Below are positions 7,932-15,427 of a stretch of 16,026 nucleotides of DNA, piece by piece. The notes beneath the pieces are model-generated. The model worked only from the letters and a program-made list of their open reading frames with translations. It was not told where the DNA came from and searched no databases. The DNA lies in assembly GCA_938014915.1 (NCBI GenBank), contig CALLQQ010000065.1:1-16026 (forward strand), written 5' to 3'. The DNA comes from an uncultured Clostridia bacterium (GTDB lineage: Bacteria > Bacillota > Clostridia > Oscillospirales > Ruminococcaceae). The stretch's first letter is position 1, and each line of letters starts with the position of its first letter. Made by a program: the position numbers and the translations under genes.

Positions 7932-9089
7932 TTACTTGCTATCTAAATCCTTCCCCATAGCATCTTCGTATATTCTTCTAGTAGAATTGCCATCGCAAGC
8001 ACCCATGAATTTACTTGCAAAGGCAGCCAGATTTTCGTAATCGTATCTATCTAAATCCCGTAAATGGGCGGATAATTCCTCTGTCGTTGCGCAAATACTG
8101 CCGGGCAAATCCTCCCTATAATTTATAAAGAATCCTCTTTTACTCTGATATTCATCCAGATCGGGAGCATAGAATAATACTGCCCTACCTAGTAAAGATG
8201 CCTCATTTATTATAGCTGAATAATCCGACACCAATGCCGATGATACTATAAGCAGGCGGTATATATCTTCGCCGCCGCAATTATAGCAATTGCTAGGTAG
8301 CGCCTCTAAATCGCCCACCCTTTTATACATTAGAGGATGTAGTTTTATCAGCAGTGCATATTCTTCACCTAGGTCACGGGATAGCTTATCAAAATCGGGT
8401 AATTCAAAATCATCGGGACTAGATGCGCTACCTCGGAAGCTCGGCGCATAGGTTATAATCTTCTTGCCCTCAAGATGCGGATACCGACGGAAAAATTCTT
8501 CCCTTTGCCCATCTATATATTCATCATCAAATAACATATCAGTTGAACTTATGCCAAGTGCTTTTATTATATCAACATCAACATCCATCGCACGGGCATA
8601 ACTTTCCCTCGAAATCTCTGCCGATACCGTTACCAAAGTATAGTTTGTATGTGCCCTCGCTGTGAAGCTCTTTGGTATATCATCTTCGGTCGCATAGCCG
8701 AATTTCTTGAACAATCCACTCCCATGCCATAGCTGAACGACGCTCGTTCCGTCACGCCTTTTGCATCCATATACCGGCATATAATAATCGCATATAAACA
8801 CGCATCGACAAGTTGCATATTCCTTAATAAATCCGCTAATCTGCCGAATTAGCTCCCTAATGCCGCATTTGCTGAAATCGGCATAAAATTCTACAACTTC
8901 ATTCCCCATGCGAATACATTCATCTCGCATCAATTCCATATGGAACGGAATCTTCGCACCTCTCGCATCGGCAAAGACGCATTTATTCGGGTTAATCTCT
9001 TTTCTAGAATGGAATCTATATAATATGGGCAGGACAATTTTTAGTAGAACGGACTTTGCCTTCTGCTTTATATAACCTTTGATTTTCAT
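7932..9089 (-). CDS. CDP-glycerol glycerophosphotransferase family protein (TagB/TagF-like)
   Basis: A 385-residue enzyme of the Glyphos_transf family, which moves glycerol-phosphate (or a related polyol phosphate) from a CDP donor onto a teichoic-acid primer at the inner face of the membrane. Family marks include VVQLWHGSGLFKKFG (117-131), ITYAPSFRG (212-220), LLIKLHP (246-252) and SDYSAIINEASLLGRAV (288-304), covering the conserved histidines and the CDP-binding D-Y-S. It is the size of the catalytic domain alone, as in TagB, rather than of a full polymerase such as TagF. A basic amphipathic N-terminus (MKIKGYIKQKAKSVLLK) may bind membrane. TTAAGGAGTAG precedes the start at 9087-9089. It is the first gene of the leftward operon with glgP and the GH13 gene, and faces the polymer exporter across a two-promoter region. 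The acceptor and polyol are unknown. Confidence 0.9.
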   Translation of the reverse strand: MKIKGYIKQKAKSVLLKIVLPILYRFHSRKEINPNKCVFADARGAKIPFHMELMRDECIRMGNEVVEFYADFSKCGIRELIRQISGFIKEYATCRCVFICDYYMPVYGCKRRDGTSVVQLWHGSGLFKKFGYATEDDIPKSFTARAHTNYTLVTVSAEISRESYARAMDVDVDIIKALGISSTDMLFDDEYIDGQREEFFRRYPHLEGKKIITYAPSFRGSASSPDDFELPDFDKLSRDLGEEYALLIKLHPLMYKRVGDLEALPSNCYNCGGEDIYRLLIVSSALVSDYSAIINEASLLGRAVLFYAPDLDEYQSKRGFFINYREDLPGSICATTEELSAHLRDLDRYDYENLAAFASKFMGACDGNSTRRIYEDAMGKDLDSK

Positions 9090-9128
9090 CTACTCCTTAA
9101 CTTTGCTGTCGATAGTCGCTTCCCTTTA

Positions 9129-9157
9129 ATTATATTATTTTAGTGTATGATTGTCAA
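9129..9157 (-). promoter_or_regulatory. Consensus sigma-A promoter of the leftward glucan/glycopolymer operon
   Basis: On the minus strand TTGACA (9152-9157) and TATAAT (9129-9134) are both perfect and separated by 17 bp. The predicted transcript starts near 9122, about 33 bases before the first start codon. Such a perfect promoter implies strong basal transcription unless repressed. Confidence 0.88.
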
Positions 9158-9254
9158 TTTAATGCCCCGCTGGCAATTACAACAGATTATTTGCACAATC
9201 CACCACCGCACTTACAGTATATGTAAATTTTCTGCCCGTTTCTTGCATTTTAGG

Positions 9255-9282
9255 TTGACAATAATGGTCTTTGTGCTATAAT
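9255..9282 (+). promoter_or_regulatory. Consensus sigma-A promoter of the rightward exporter operon
   Basis: TTGACA (9255-9260) and TATAAT (9277-9282) are both perfect, spaced 16 bp, with a TGC extension directly before the -10 (extended -10). The predicted start is near 9289, leaving a leader of about 70-85 bases. The roughly 95 bp between this and the oppositely directed promoter shows no strong operator or hairpin. Confidence 0.88.
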
Positions 9283-9361
9283 TAACTGTGGACAAAAGGT
9301 TATATCTTTCCCTTATATTACTGATTTTATGAGCTTTTTACTAATATAATTATCGAAAGGC

Positions 9362-10192
9362 ATGGTTCAATTAATGATAACAGCATTTAAAAGTCTTGCG
9401 GAAATAATCCATACTAATATAGTGAATTTCCGTCAATCGGTTGCAATGTCAATTATAGCACTTAAAAAGCGTTATAGCGGCACTTCATTCGGCACTATTT
9501 GGGCACTCGTTAAGCCGATTGTTTTTATCGGTGTGTACTGGTTCGGTATTCAAGTTGGTATCCGCGGCGGGAGGAAGCTTGAAGAAGCGCCTTTCCTACT
9601 ATGGCTCATCGCCGGGATTGTTCCGTGGTTCTTTATTTCCGATGTTCTTAGCGGCAGCGCACGTTGCATTGTGCAGAATAGGCACCTAGTGACGAAATCC
9701 GTCTTCCCGATAGCAACTATTCCCACTTTCTCGAATTTGCACTTCTTTTGGGTGCATTGCACTATACTCGGGCTTGCGATATTGACATTTATATTTTCGG
9801 GATTTGGATTATCTATTTACATGTTGCAGCTCCCTTATTATATGATATGTTTATTCCTCCTAATGTGGGTAATAGCGTTGTTTTTCTCTGCCCTTGTCGT
9901 TGTCAGTCGGGATTTTGACCATCTACTGCGCTCCGTTACGCAGATGTTATTCTGGCTAACCCCAATTCTATGGTCGCTTGATAATTTGCAGAATAAAACC
10001 GTAAAATTCATAATAAAGCTTAATCCATTATCCTATATAGTATCGGGATACCGTGATACATTCGTGTATAAAACTTGGTTTTTTCACCACTATAAATGGA
10101 CAGCCTATTTCTGGGCATTCCTAATTATCTTCTCACTCCTCAGCGCATATTTATTTAAACGTTTAGAAAAAGAATTCGCAGATATTTTATAA
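9362..10192 (+). CDS. ABC-2 type polysaccharide/teichoic acid export permease (TagG/Wzm-like)
   Basis: A 276-residue membrane protein, the channel subunit of an exporter for a lipid-linked surface polymer. It has an amphipathic N-terminus, RYSGTSFGTIWALVKPI (37-53) typical of TagG/RfbA/KpsM permeases, then about six hydrophobic segments (about 49-66, 78-98, 125-147, 155-181, 193-205, 248-266). LNPLSYIVSGYRD (220-232) is the conserved C-terminal loop motif. The gene lies 16 bp before its ATPase partner. The start is uncertain: ATG 9362 is only 1 base from AAAGG, which is too close, while ATG 9374 in the same frame is 13 bases away, which is long; either would give low initiation efficiency. 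I keep the longer form. Confidence 0.92.
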   Translation: MVQLMITAFKSLAEIIHTNIVNFRQSVAMSIIALKKRYSGTSFGTIWALVKPIVFIGVYWFGIQVGIRGGRKLEEAPFLLWLIAGIVPWFFISDVLSGSARCIVQNRHLVTKSVFPIATIPTFSNLHFFWVHCTILGLAILTFIFSGFGLSIYMLQLPYYMICLFLLMWVIALFFSALVVVSRDFDHLLRSVTQMLFWLTPILWSLDNLQNKTVKFIIKLNPLSYIVSGYRDTFVYKTWFFHHYKWTAYFWAFLIIFSLLSAYLFKRLEKEFADIL

Positions 10193-10208
10193 AACAGGAG
10201 AATGATTA

Positions 10209-11399
10209 ATGCAAAGTGCAGTTAGTATAAAAAATCTTACAAAGATGTATAAGCTCTACGCCTCGCCTCTTTGGAGAGTGTGGGACGCTCTGACTAAAAA
10301 GAAGCATTATAATGAATTCTATGCTTTGAAAAATGTCAATGCCGAATTCCCCAAAGGTGAAGTAATAGCGATCCTCGGCAGGAACGGATCCGGCAAGTCC
10401 ACCTTGCTCAAAATTATCACCGGTGTAACTAGACAGACAAAGGGCCACGTTAAAGTAAATGGAAGAATTGCCGCCATGCTCGAATTAACATCGGGATTTG
10501 ACCTTGAGCTAACGGGCATAGAGAACATCTTTTTAAAGGGCGTATCAATGGGGCTTAGCAAAAGGGAAATTGAGGACAGGTTGCAAGAAATAATTGATTT
10601 CGCCGATATTGGCGAACATATCAATTCACCCGTACGCACCTATTCAAGTGGAATGAGGGCAAGGCTCGGATTCGCTATATCCGTCAATGTCGACCCCGAT
10701 ATTCTTCTAGTTGATGAGGTTTTGGCAGTGGGGGACGATGTTTTCAGGCTTAAGTGCATCGAAAGAATGAGGGAATTCCGCCAACAGGGGAAAACGATTT
10801 TATTCGTTAGTCATTCACTCGGCACTATAAAAGCATTCTGTACTAAAGCGATGTGGCTCCACGAAGGGAAGGTAATGGATTATGGCGATTTAGGTGATGT
10901 CGTTGTCCAGTATGAGAACTTCCTCAAACAGGAGAGGGCGAAGCTTAAAGAACTTGATGAGCAAATGTATGAAATTGTATCGCCACGTGATTTATTCGAT
11001 GTTAAGAATGTTGTTATCACTAATGCAAGTGGTAAAAAGACAAATAATTTCAACGTGGGGGAAGATATTCATATCAGCCTGACCTATACGGTTAAAGTTG
11101 ATATACAGTTAATCAATTTTGGTTTTTCAGTATACGATGCTGGAAAGAACCTAATATATTCAAGTGATAAACGTGATGAGAGCAAGACGCTCAATTCGGA
11201 AATTGGCGATCATAAGCTATCATTCACTATTAATACCGATAGCCTTATCGAGGGAAGATATTATATCTCCGGCGAATTGTGGGACGGTGATTCTACAATT
11301 CATGTAACCTTTATGAGGAGGAGAAGTATTAATATTAAGCAGGATTCCTACCGTGGAAGTGGTATTGTATACATTCCGCATGAGCATACAAATAGCTAA
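10209..11399 (+). CDS. ABC exporter ATPase with C-terminal Wzt-like glycan-binding domain (TagH/Wzt-like)
   Basis: A 396-residue ATPase that would power export of a surface glycopolymer through the permease encoded just upstream. Residues 1-245 are the nucleotide-binding domain: Walker A GRNGSGKST (57-65), ABC signature YSSGM (145-149), Walker B ILLVDE (165-170), then LAVGDD, and H-loop His202 in LFVSHS. The short A-to-signature layout with NVDPDILLVDEVLAVGD is typical of the TagH/RfbB/KpsT group. Residues about 255-396 form a separate beta-rich domain (IVSPRDLFDVKNVVITNASG onward) resembling Wzt C-terminal domains, which in Gram-negative O-antigen exporters bind the modified end of the polymer. 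B. subtilis TagH carries a different C-terminal extension, so this exporter may select its substrate like Wzt. AGGAG lies 7 bases before the ATG. Confidence 0.93.
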   Translation: MQSAVSIKNLTKMYKLYASPLWRVWDALTKKKHYNEFYALKNVNAEFPKGEVIAILGRNGSGKSTLLKIITGVTRQTKGHVKVNGRIAAMLELTSGFDLELTGIENIFLKGVSMGLSKREIEDRLQEIIDFADIGEHINSPVRTYSSGMRARLGFAISVNVDPDILLVDEVLAVGDDVFRLKCIERMREFRQQGKTILFVSHSLGTIKAFCTKAMWLHEGKVMDYGDLGDVVVQYENFLKQERAKLKELDEQMYEIVSPRDLFDVKNVVITNASGKKTNNFNVGEDIHISLTYTVKVDIQLINFGFSVYDAGKNLIYSSDKRDESKTLNSEIGDHKLSFTINTDSLIEGRYYISGELWDGDSTIHVTFMRRRSINIKQDSYRGSGIVYIPHEHTNS

Positions 11400-11444
11400 A
11401 TTAGCCCAAGTTTTGCCTTGATACTTGATTGGAGAGAGAACTAT

Positions 11445-12278
11445 TTGAGCATTAACGAAAAAGATAAATACTCAGTTCTAATGTCGGTTTACCATAGGGA
11501 AAAACCAGAATATCTAGCACAGAGTATTAAAAGTATGGTGGAGCAATCCCTCCCCCCATATGAATTCGTGCTAGTCAAGGACGGGCCATTAACTCCTGAA
11601 CTTGATAAAGTCATCGATGATTTCGATAAGCAGTATCCGAATTTATTCAATATAGTCGAATTATCGAAGAATTGTGGCATTGGCAGTGCCGCTAATGCTG
11701 GGCTGTCCGAATGTAAATGCGAGCTCATCGTTAAAATGGATGCCGATGATATTTCAAGGAAAGATAGATGCGAGTTGCAAATAAGGGAATTCCAATTAGA
11801 CGGTGAGTTAGATATTATCGGCTCACAATTGGTTGAATTCGATGGCGATATATCAAATGTTACCGCCGTTAGGGAGGTACCAACCGATCATAATGATATC
11901 GTGAAGTTCGCTAAAAGGCGATCCCCATTTAATAATCAGACGGTAGTGTATAAAAAAAGTACCGTCCTGTCCGTCGGCGGATACAGCGGACTAAAACGTT
12001 GTGAAGATTATGATCTCTTTATACGGCTCCTACATAATGGAGCAAAATCGAAGAATATCGACGAGGGACTTGTCTACTTCCGCCTTAATTCCGATGCCTA
12101 TGCTAGGCGGGGCACATTCAAAAATACATCGGCAGTTATTAAGTCAAGATACGATTCCATGCGGCTAGGATTTTCATCACCGCTTGATTTTATTATCGCC
12201 GTTCTAGGGCAGATATTTATCGCCATACTACCGAATAGGCTTAAAAACTGGTTATATATTAAGTTTTTAAGAGGATAG
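11445..12278 (+). CDS. Family 2 glycosyltransferase
   Basis: A 277-residue GT-A fold glycosyltransferase, probably adding a sugar to the polymer exported by the adjacent ABC transporter. It opens with YSVLMSVYHREKPEYLAQSI (9-28), the nucleotide-sugar-binding strand and helix, continues with NCGIGSAANAGL (76-87), and has the metal-binding motif DADD (99-102). A later GYSGLKRCEDYDLFIRL segment contains the conserved ED catalytic region, and the C-terminus is amphipathic and may touch the membrane. The best start is TTG 11445, six bases after GGAGAGAG (11431-11438); an earlier in-frame TTG at 11418 has no ribosome site. Third gene of the exporter operon, 45 bp after the ATPase, closed by a strong terminator. 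Related galactosyl- and rhamnosyltransferases of capsule loci look like this; the sugar is unknown. Confidence 0.9.
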   Translation: MSINEKDKYSVLMSVYHREKPEYLAQSIKSMVEQSLPPYEFVLVKDGPLTPELDKVIDDFDKQYPNLFNIVELSKNCGIGSAANAGLSECKCELIVKMDADDISRKDRCELQIREFQLDGELDIIGSQLVEFDGDISNVTAVREVPTDHNDIVKFAKRRSPFNNQTVVYKKSTVLSVGGYSGLKRCEDYDLFIRLLHNGAKSKNIDEGLVYFRLNSDAYARRGTFKNTSAVIKSRYDSMRLGFSSPLDFIIAVLGQIFIAILPNRLKNWLYIKFLRG

Positions 12279-12288
12279 AATATTATTT

Positions 12289-12324
12289 AAGCAACAGCGA
12301 CAATTCCGCCGCTGTTGCTTTTTT
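12289..12324 (+). terminator. Rho-independent terminator of the exporter operon
   Basis: AAGCAACAGCG (12289-12299) pairs perfectly with CGCTGTTGCTT (12310-12320) around a 10-base loop and runs into TTTTTT (12319-12324). It lies 10 bp after the glycosyltransferase stop. In the other direction, for the convergent flavoprotein gene, the tail is only AAATAATATT, so it is mainly a plus-strand terminator. Confidence 0.92.
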
Positions 12325-12343
12325 GTGAAATGTGTGGTGAAAT

Positions 12344-14026
12344 CTATCTCTGTGTTTCCATATTTACTTCCAGAATTTTTTCTTCATCGCCGTTGTAAAT
12401 TTCATTATATAATCTATAACCACCCGGTAAATTATAACATTCAAAACCACTTTGAGTAAGAATTCTGCATGCTATATAGCCACGTAAGCCTATTTGGCAA
12501 GTAATATATACTGGCCTAGATTTATCAAGTTTATCAAGATTACGTCTTAATTCGTCAAGTTCGATTGATTCATATCCTGCAATTGTTCCATATTCATATT
12601 CGCCCGGTGTCCTAACATCTAGTAAAGTTCCCTTACTAGAATCAATGCTATTGACGTCATGCCAATGGAATATTTTCACACGATTGTTGAGGATATTCTC
12701 TGCAACATATCCAGCCATATTGACTGGATCTTTAGCCGATGAGTATGGCGGTGCATAGGATAATTCTAGCTCTGTTAAGTCAAATACCGTCATATTCGCC
12801 CTAATCGCGGTCGCTATTACATCACATCTTTTATCGACACCATCTCTACCGACAATTTGCGCACCTAGTATTTTTCCGCTACCTTTTTCAAATAAAAGTT
12901 TTATTGACATATCGGTTGCATTAGGGTAATATGAAGCATGGGAGGCAGAATAAGTGAATGACTTTTCATAATCTATTCCATGTGCCTTTGCCGCTCTTTC
13001 GTTAATGCCTGTACACGCAACGGTAAGATCAAAACATTTTAGAATTGATGTTCCTTGAGTGCCCGTATATTTTCTATCCATGCCGCATATATGATCGGCG
13101 ATAATTCTTCCCTGCTTGTTCGCAGGACCAGCAAGCGGTATAAAGGATTTTGTCTTTGTGACGAATTCCATTACTTCAATGGCATCACCTGCTGCATATA
13201 TATCGGGGATGCTCGTCTGCATTCGCTCATTGACGATAATAGAACCCCTATCATTAACTTCAATGCCAGCAGATTTAGCAAAGTCTGTATCGGGGCGCAC
13301 TCCAACTGCTAATATAACGATATCTGTTTCAATGCTGGATTCGTTTAACTTGACAGTTAGCGAATCCCCATCTTCGACTGCATTTACAGCATCGTTTAAG
13401 ATGAGCTTCGCCCCCTTTTTCCTGATGTGATTATGCACTTCGCACGCCATATCATAGTCGATTGCACCGATTACATGATCCGCTAGTTCGACGATTGTTA
13501 CATCAAGCCCCGCATCATGGAGGTTCTCCGCCATTTCGATACCAATATATCCACCGCCGACGATAACGGCACTTTTTGGTGATTTGCTATCAATATATTC
13601 CTTAATGCGATATGTGTCGGGTATCGTCCTTAGTGTAAAGACTCTATCATTGTCAATGCCGTCAATTTTCGGCGTGATCGGTTCAGCACCGGGCGATAAA
13701 ACAAGTTTATCATAACTTTCCTCATAGCTTTTGCCCGTCTTTTTATCTAAAATTGTTATCTTCTTATTATCGGGATCAATTTTTGTTGCCTCGGATAACA
13801 CTCTAATATCAATATTGAACCTAGCATTAAAGCTCTCAGGTGTTTGGAGTGTGAGCGCCTCTTTATCTACGATTGTACCACCGATATAATATGGTAGTCC
13901 ACAATTGGCATATGATATGAATTCCCCACGTTCAATCAGGATAATCTCGGCATTTTCATTGTTTCTTCTTAATCGTGCAGCAGCCGATGCTCCACCAGCC
14001 ACCCCACCAACAATAATAACTTTCAT
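12344..14026 (-). CDS. CoA-disulfide reductase / NADH oxidase-like flavoprotein fused to rhodanese domain
   Basis: A 560-residue FAD enzyme of the CoADR-rhodanese type. These enzymes use NAD(P)H to reduce CoA disulfide, CoA persulfide or polysulfide, and some act as NADH oxidases. FAD binding: GGVAGGASAA (7-16); redox-active Cys42 in SYANCGLPYY, the single-cysteine layout of CoADR/NADH peroxidases; NAD(P)H site GGGYIGIE (157-164); second FAD segment IYAAGD (276-281); conserved YAPPYSSAKDPVNMAGY (424-440) with the tyrosine used by CoA disulfide reductases. Residues about 455-550 are a rhodanese domain, LLDVRTPGEYEYG followed by active-site Cys510 in ITCQIGLRGYIA. GGAGGAATATTT precedes the start at 14024-14026. 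It is divergent from the thioredoxin reductase-thioredoxin operon, across a region with a dyad, which supports a role in thiol or sulfane-sulfur redox balance. Confidence 0.93.
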   Translation of the reverse strand: MKVIIVGGVAGGASAAARLRRNNENAEIILIERGEFISYANCGLPYYIGGTIVDKEALTLQTPESFNARFNIDIRVLSEATKIDPDNKKITILDKKTGKSYEESYDKLVLSPGAEPITPKIDGIDNDRVFTLRTIPDTYRIKEYIDSKSPKSAVIVGGGYIGIEMAENLHDAGLDVTIVELADHVIGAIDYDMACEVHNHIRKKGAKLILNDAVNAVEDGDSLTVKLNESSIETDIVILAVGVRPDTDFAKSAGIEVNDRGSIIVNERMQTSIPDIYAAGDAIEVMEFVTKTKSFIPLAGPANKQGRIIADHICGMDRKYTGTQGTSILKCFDLTVACTGINERAAKAHGIDYEKSFTYSASHASYYPNATDMSIKLLFEKGSGKILGAQIVGRDGVDKRCDVIATAIRANMTVFDLTELELSYAPPYSSAKDPVNMAGYVAENILNNRVKIFHWHDVNSIDSSKGTLLDVRTPGEYEYGTIAGYESIELDELRRNLDKLDKSRPVYITCQIGLRGYIACRILTQSGFECYNLPGGYRLYNEIYNGDEEKILEVNMETQR

Positions 14027-14052
14027 AAATATTCCTCCATTCTTATGCTTTA

Positions 14053-14058
14053 ATTATA
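14053..14058 (-). promoter_or_regulatory. Candidate -10 box of the CoA-disulfide reductase gene
   Basis: TATAAT on the minus strand, about 27 bp before the start codon. No good -35 lies 16-18 bp upstream (ACGGAA), so the promoter may be weak or need an activator. The dyad at 14088-14106 would be centred about 50 bp upstream of the predicted start. Confidence 0.4.
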
Positions 14059-14087
14059 TATTTTAATTTTATGGCTTCCGTGATATT

Positions 14088-14106
14088 GTCACATATTATT
14101 TGTGAC
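14088..14106. promoter_or_regulatory. Dyad GTCACA-N7-TGTGAC between divergent redox genes
   Basis: A perfect 6+6 inverted repeat with 7-bp AT-rich spacer in a 115-bp region shared by the CoA-disulfide reductase gene and the trxB-like gene. It lies where the -35 box of the rightward promoter should be. The half-site orientation is opposite to CRP/FNR-type TGTGA-N6-TCACA, so I do not assign a regulator. Candidate operator for a redox or thiol-responsive protein. Confidence 0.45.
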
Positions 14107-14114
14107 TTATTGGA

Positions 14115-14120
14115 TATAAT
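14115..14120 (+). promoter_or_regulatory. -10 box of the thioredoxin reductase-thioredoxin operon
   Basis: Perfect TATAAT 22 bp before the start codon, predicting a start near 14127 and a leader of about 15 bases that holds the AAGAGGTG ribosome site. There is no good -35 at 16-18 bp; TTGTCA at 14086-14091 is 23 bp away. The dyad overlaps the -35 position. Confidence 0.5.
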
Positions 14121-14141
14121 AATAAACAAGAGGTGTTTAAT

Positions 14142-15011
14142 ATGTTCGACGCAATTGTAATAGGAAAAGGCCCCGCTGGAATTTCTGCCGCTATCTATTT
14201 AGCTAGAGCAAATAGGAATGTACTCGTTATCGGCAAAGGTATCGGCGCATTGGAAAAAGCGGAAAAAATCGATAATTACTATGGTTTTACCGATACTATC
14301 TCCGGTGAGGAATTGTCAAAACAAAGCATCAAACAAGCTGAGCGATTAGGGATAGAAATTCTAACTGATGAGGTTACCTCAATTGAAAAGGCGCATGCCT
14401 TTACAGTGAGCACTCCAAGTAATACTTACCAGGCGAAATCTATTTTCCTAGCTTCCGGCAAACAACGTACAGGACTCAAGGTAAAAGGATTTAGAGAATT
14501 CCAGGGTAAGGGAATTAGCTTCTGCGCTGTATGCGATGGATTCTTCTATCGTGATAAGACACTCGCTTTAATCGGCAGTGGCGACTATGCAGCACATGAA
14601 TATGAGCAGCTAAGGAGTTTCACGGATAAAATCACCGTATTTACAGATGGTAGTAAAGATATTTCTAAGCTTTTCCCCACTGATGCAAATATAGTATATG
14701 ATAAAATTACTGAAATAAGTGGAGATGTAAAAGTTGAGGAAGTCTTAACATCGGGCGATGAATCATATCCCGTTGATGGAATCTTTGTCGCTATCGGCAC
14801 TGCTGGTGCATCAAATTTTGCACAAACACTCGGCATCATTACGCAGAATGATAACATAGTCGTTGACGAAGATTATATGACAAATCTTGATGGCCTATTC
14901 GCTGGAGGCGATTGTATCGGAGGGTTAGCACAAATTGCAAAATCTGTTTCCGACGGGGCAATTGCAGCAACGAATATGATTAGATATATTAAGAACTTTA
15001 AGGAGGAATAG
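14142..15011 (+). CDS. Thioredoxin reductase-like flavoprotein, possibly ferredoxin-dependent (FFTR type)
   Basis: A 289-residue enzyme expected to reduce the thioredoxin encoded just downstream. FAD site: VIGKGPAGISAAIYLARA (6-23); redox pair C128-A-V-C131 in SFCAVCDGFFY; C-terminal FAD segment NLDGLFAGGDCIGGLAQIAKSVSDGAIAA. The second nucleotide domain has only GSGDYA (145-150) where NADPH enzymes have GGGDSA, and the following stretch reads TVFTDGSKDISK in place of the HRRxxxR motif that holds the NADPH phosphate. It is also about 20-25 residues shorter than typical TrxB. Ferredoxin-dependent flavin thioredoxin reductases of clostridia share these losses, so an NADPH-independent enzyme is plausible. 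The frame is open from GTG 14133, but AAGAGGTG covers that codon and fits ATG 14142 at 6 bases. Confidence 0.9.
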   Translation: MFDAIVIGKGPAGISAAIYLARANRNVLVIGKGIGALEKAEKIDNYYGFTDTISGEELSKQSIKQAERLGIEILTDEVTSIEKAHAFTVSTPSNTYQAKSIFLASGKQRTGLKVKGFREFQGKGISFCAVCDGFFYRDKTLALIGSGDYAAHEYEQLRSFTDKITVFTDGSKDISKLFPTDANIVYDKITEISGDVKVEEVLTSGDESYPVDGIFVAIGTAGASNFAQTLGIITQNDNIVVDEDYMTNLDGLFAGGDCIGGLAQIAKSVSDGAIAATNMIRYIKNFKEE

Positions 15012-15014
15012 TAA

Positions 15015-15341
15015 ATGTCAATTCTAGAACTAAATGAGCAAAATTTCAATGAAACTATCGAAAATTCAGAGGTGCCCGTATTGGTAGATTTCTGGGCGCC
15101 ATGGTGCGGTCCATGCAAGATGTTAGCACCAATCCTAGAAGATACCGCAAAATCTATTGGTGATGAGGCAATTATCGCAAAGGTGAATGTCGACAATGCG
15201 CAAAACCTCGCCAGCCAATTCGGAGTGTTCAGCATACCGACGATGGTAATTTTCAAGGACGGCAAAGAAGTTGAAAGAATGGTCGGTCTATCGAATAAAG
15301 AGAAGATCATTTCCGCCATTAAAGGTGTGAATGTCAATTAA
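15015..15341 (+). CDS. trxA: Thioredoxin
   Basis: A 108-residue classical thioredoxin, a general dithiol electron donor. It has VDFWAPWCGPCKMLAPI (24-40) with active-site Cys31 and Cys34, the buried Asp25, and the cis-proline loop SIPTM near residue 75. Length and motifs are typical and nothing is missing. The start ATG follows AAGGAGG, which lies inside the last codons of the reductase gene, and only 3 bp separate the two genes, so they are co-translated as a reductase-thioredoxin pair. A bidirectional terminator follows. Confidence 0.97.
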   Translation: MSILELNEQNFNETIENSEVPVLVDFWAPWCGPCKMLAPILEDTAKSIGDEAIIAKVNVDNAQNLASQFGVFSIPTMVIFKDGKEVERMVGLSNKEKIISAIKGVNVN

Positions 15342-15371
15342 ATAGCAGTTGTATAAAGAACAACATATTAT

Positions 15372-15424
15372 AAAAGCAGCAGGTAAAAACCGATTATAAC
15401 GGATTTTATCTGCTGCTTTTTCTC
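15372..15424. terminator. Bidirectional hairpin terminator between trxA and the zinc-ribbon gene
   Basis: The arms 15372-15392 and 15400-15420 pair over 21 bp with one G-U pair and one mismatch around a 7-base loop (base AAAAGCAGCAG/CTGCTGCTTTT). The plus strand continues TTTTTCTC; the minus strand ends in CTTTTATAAT. It serves both convergent transcripts. Confidence 0.9.
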
Positions 15425-15427
15425 ACA

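Noticed and set aside
9290..9361. Riboswitch or attenuator in the exporter leader
   Set aside because: The leader of about 70-85 bases is AU-rich and I see no stable hairpin or T-run in it.
10206..10639. Minus-strand frames opposite the ABC ATPase
   Set aside because: They are antisense shadows of strongly conserved Walker A and neighbouring coding sequence.
14873..15337. 154-codon minus-strand frame opposite trxA
   Set aside because: It lies entirely antisense to the thioredoxin gene and the end of its reductase; the composition is that of a shadow frame and there is no ribosome site.
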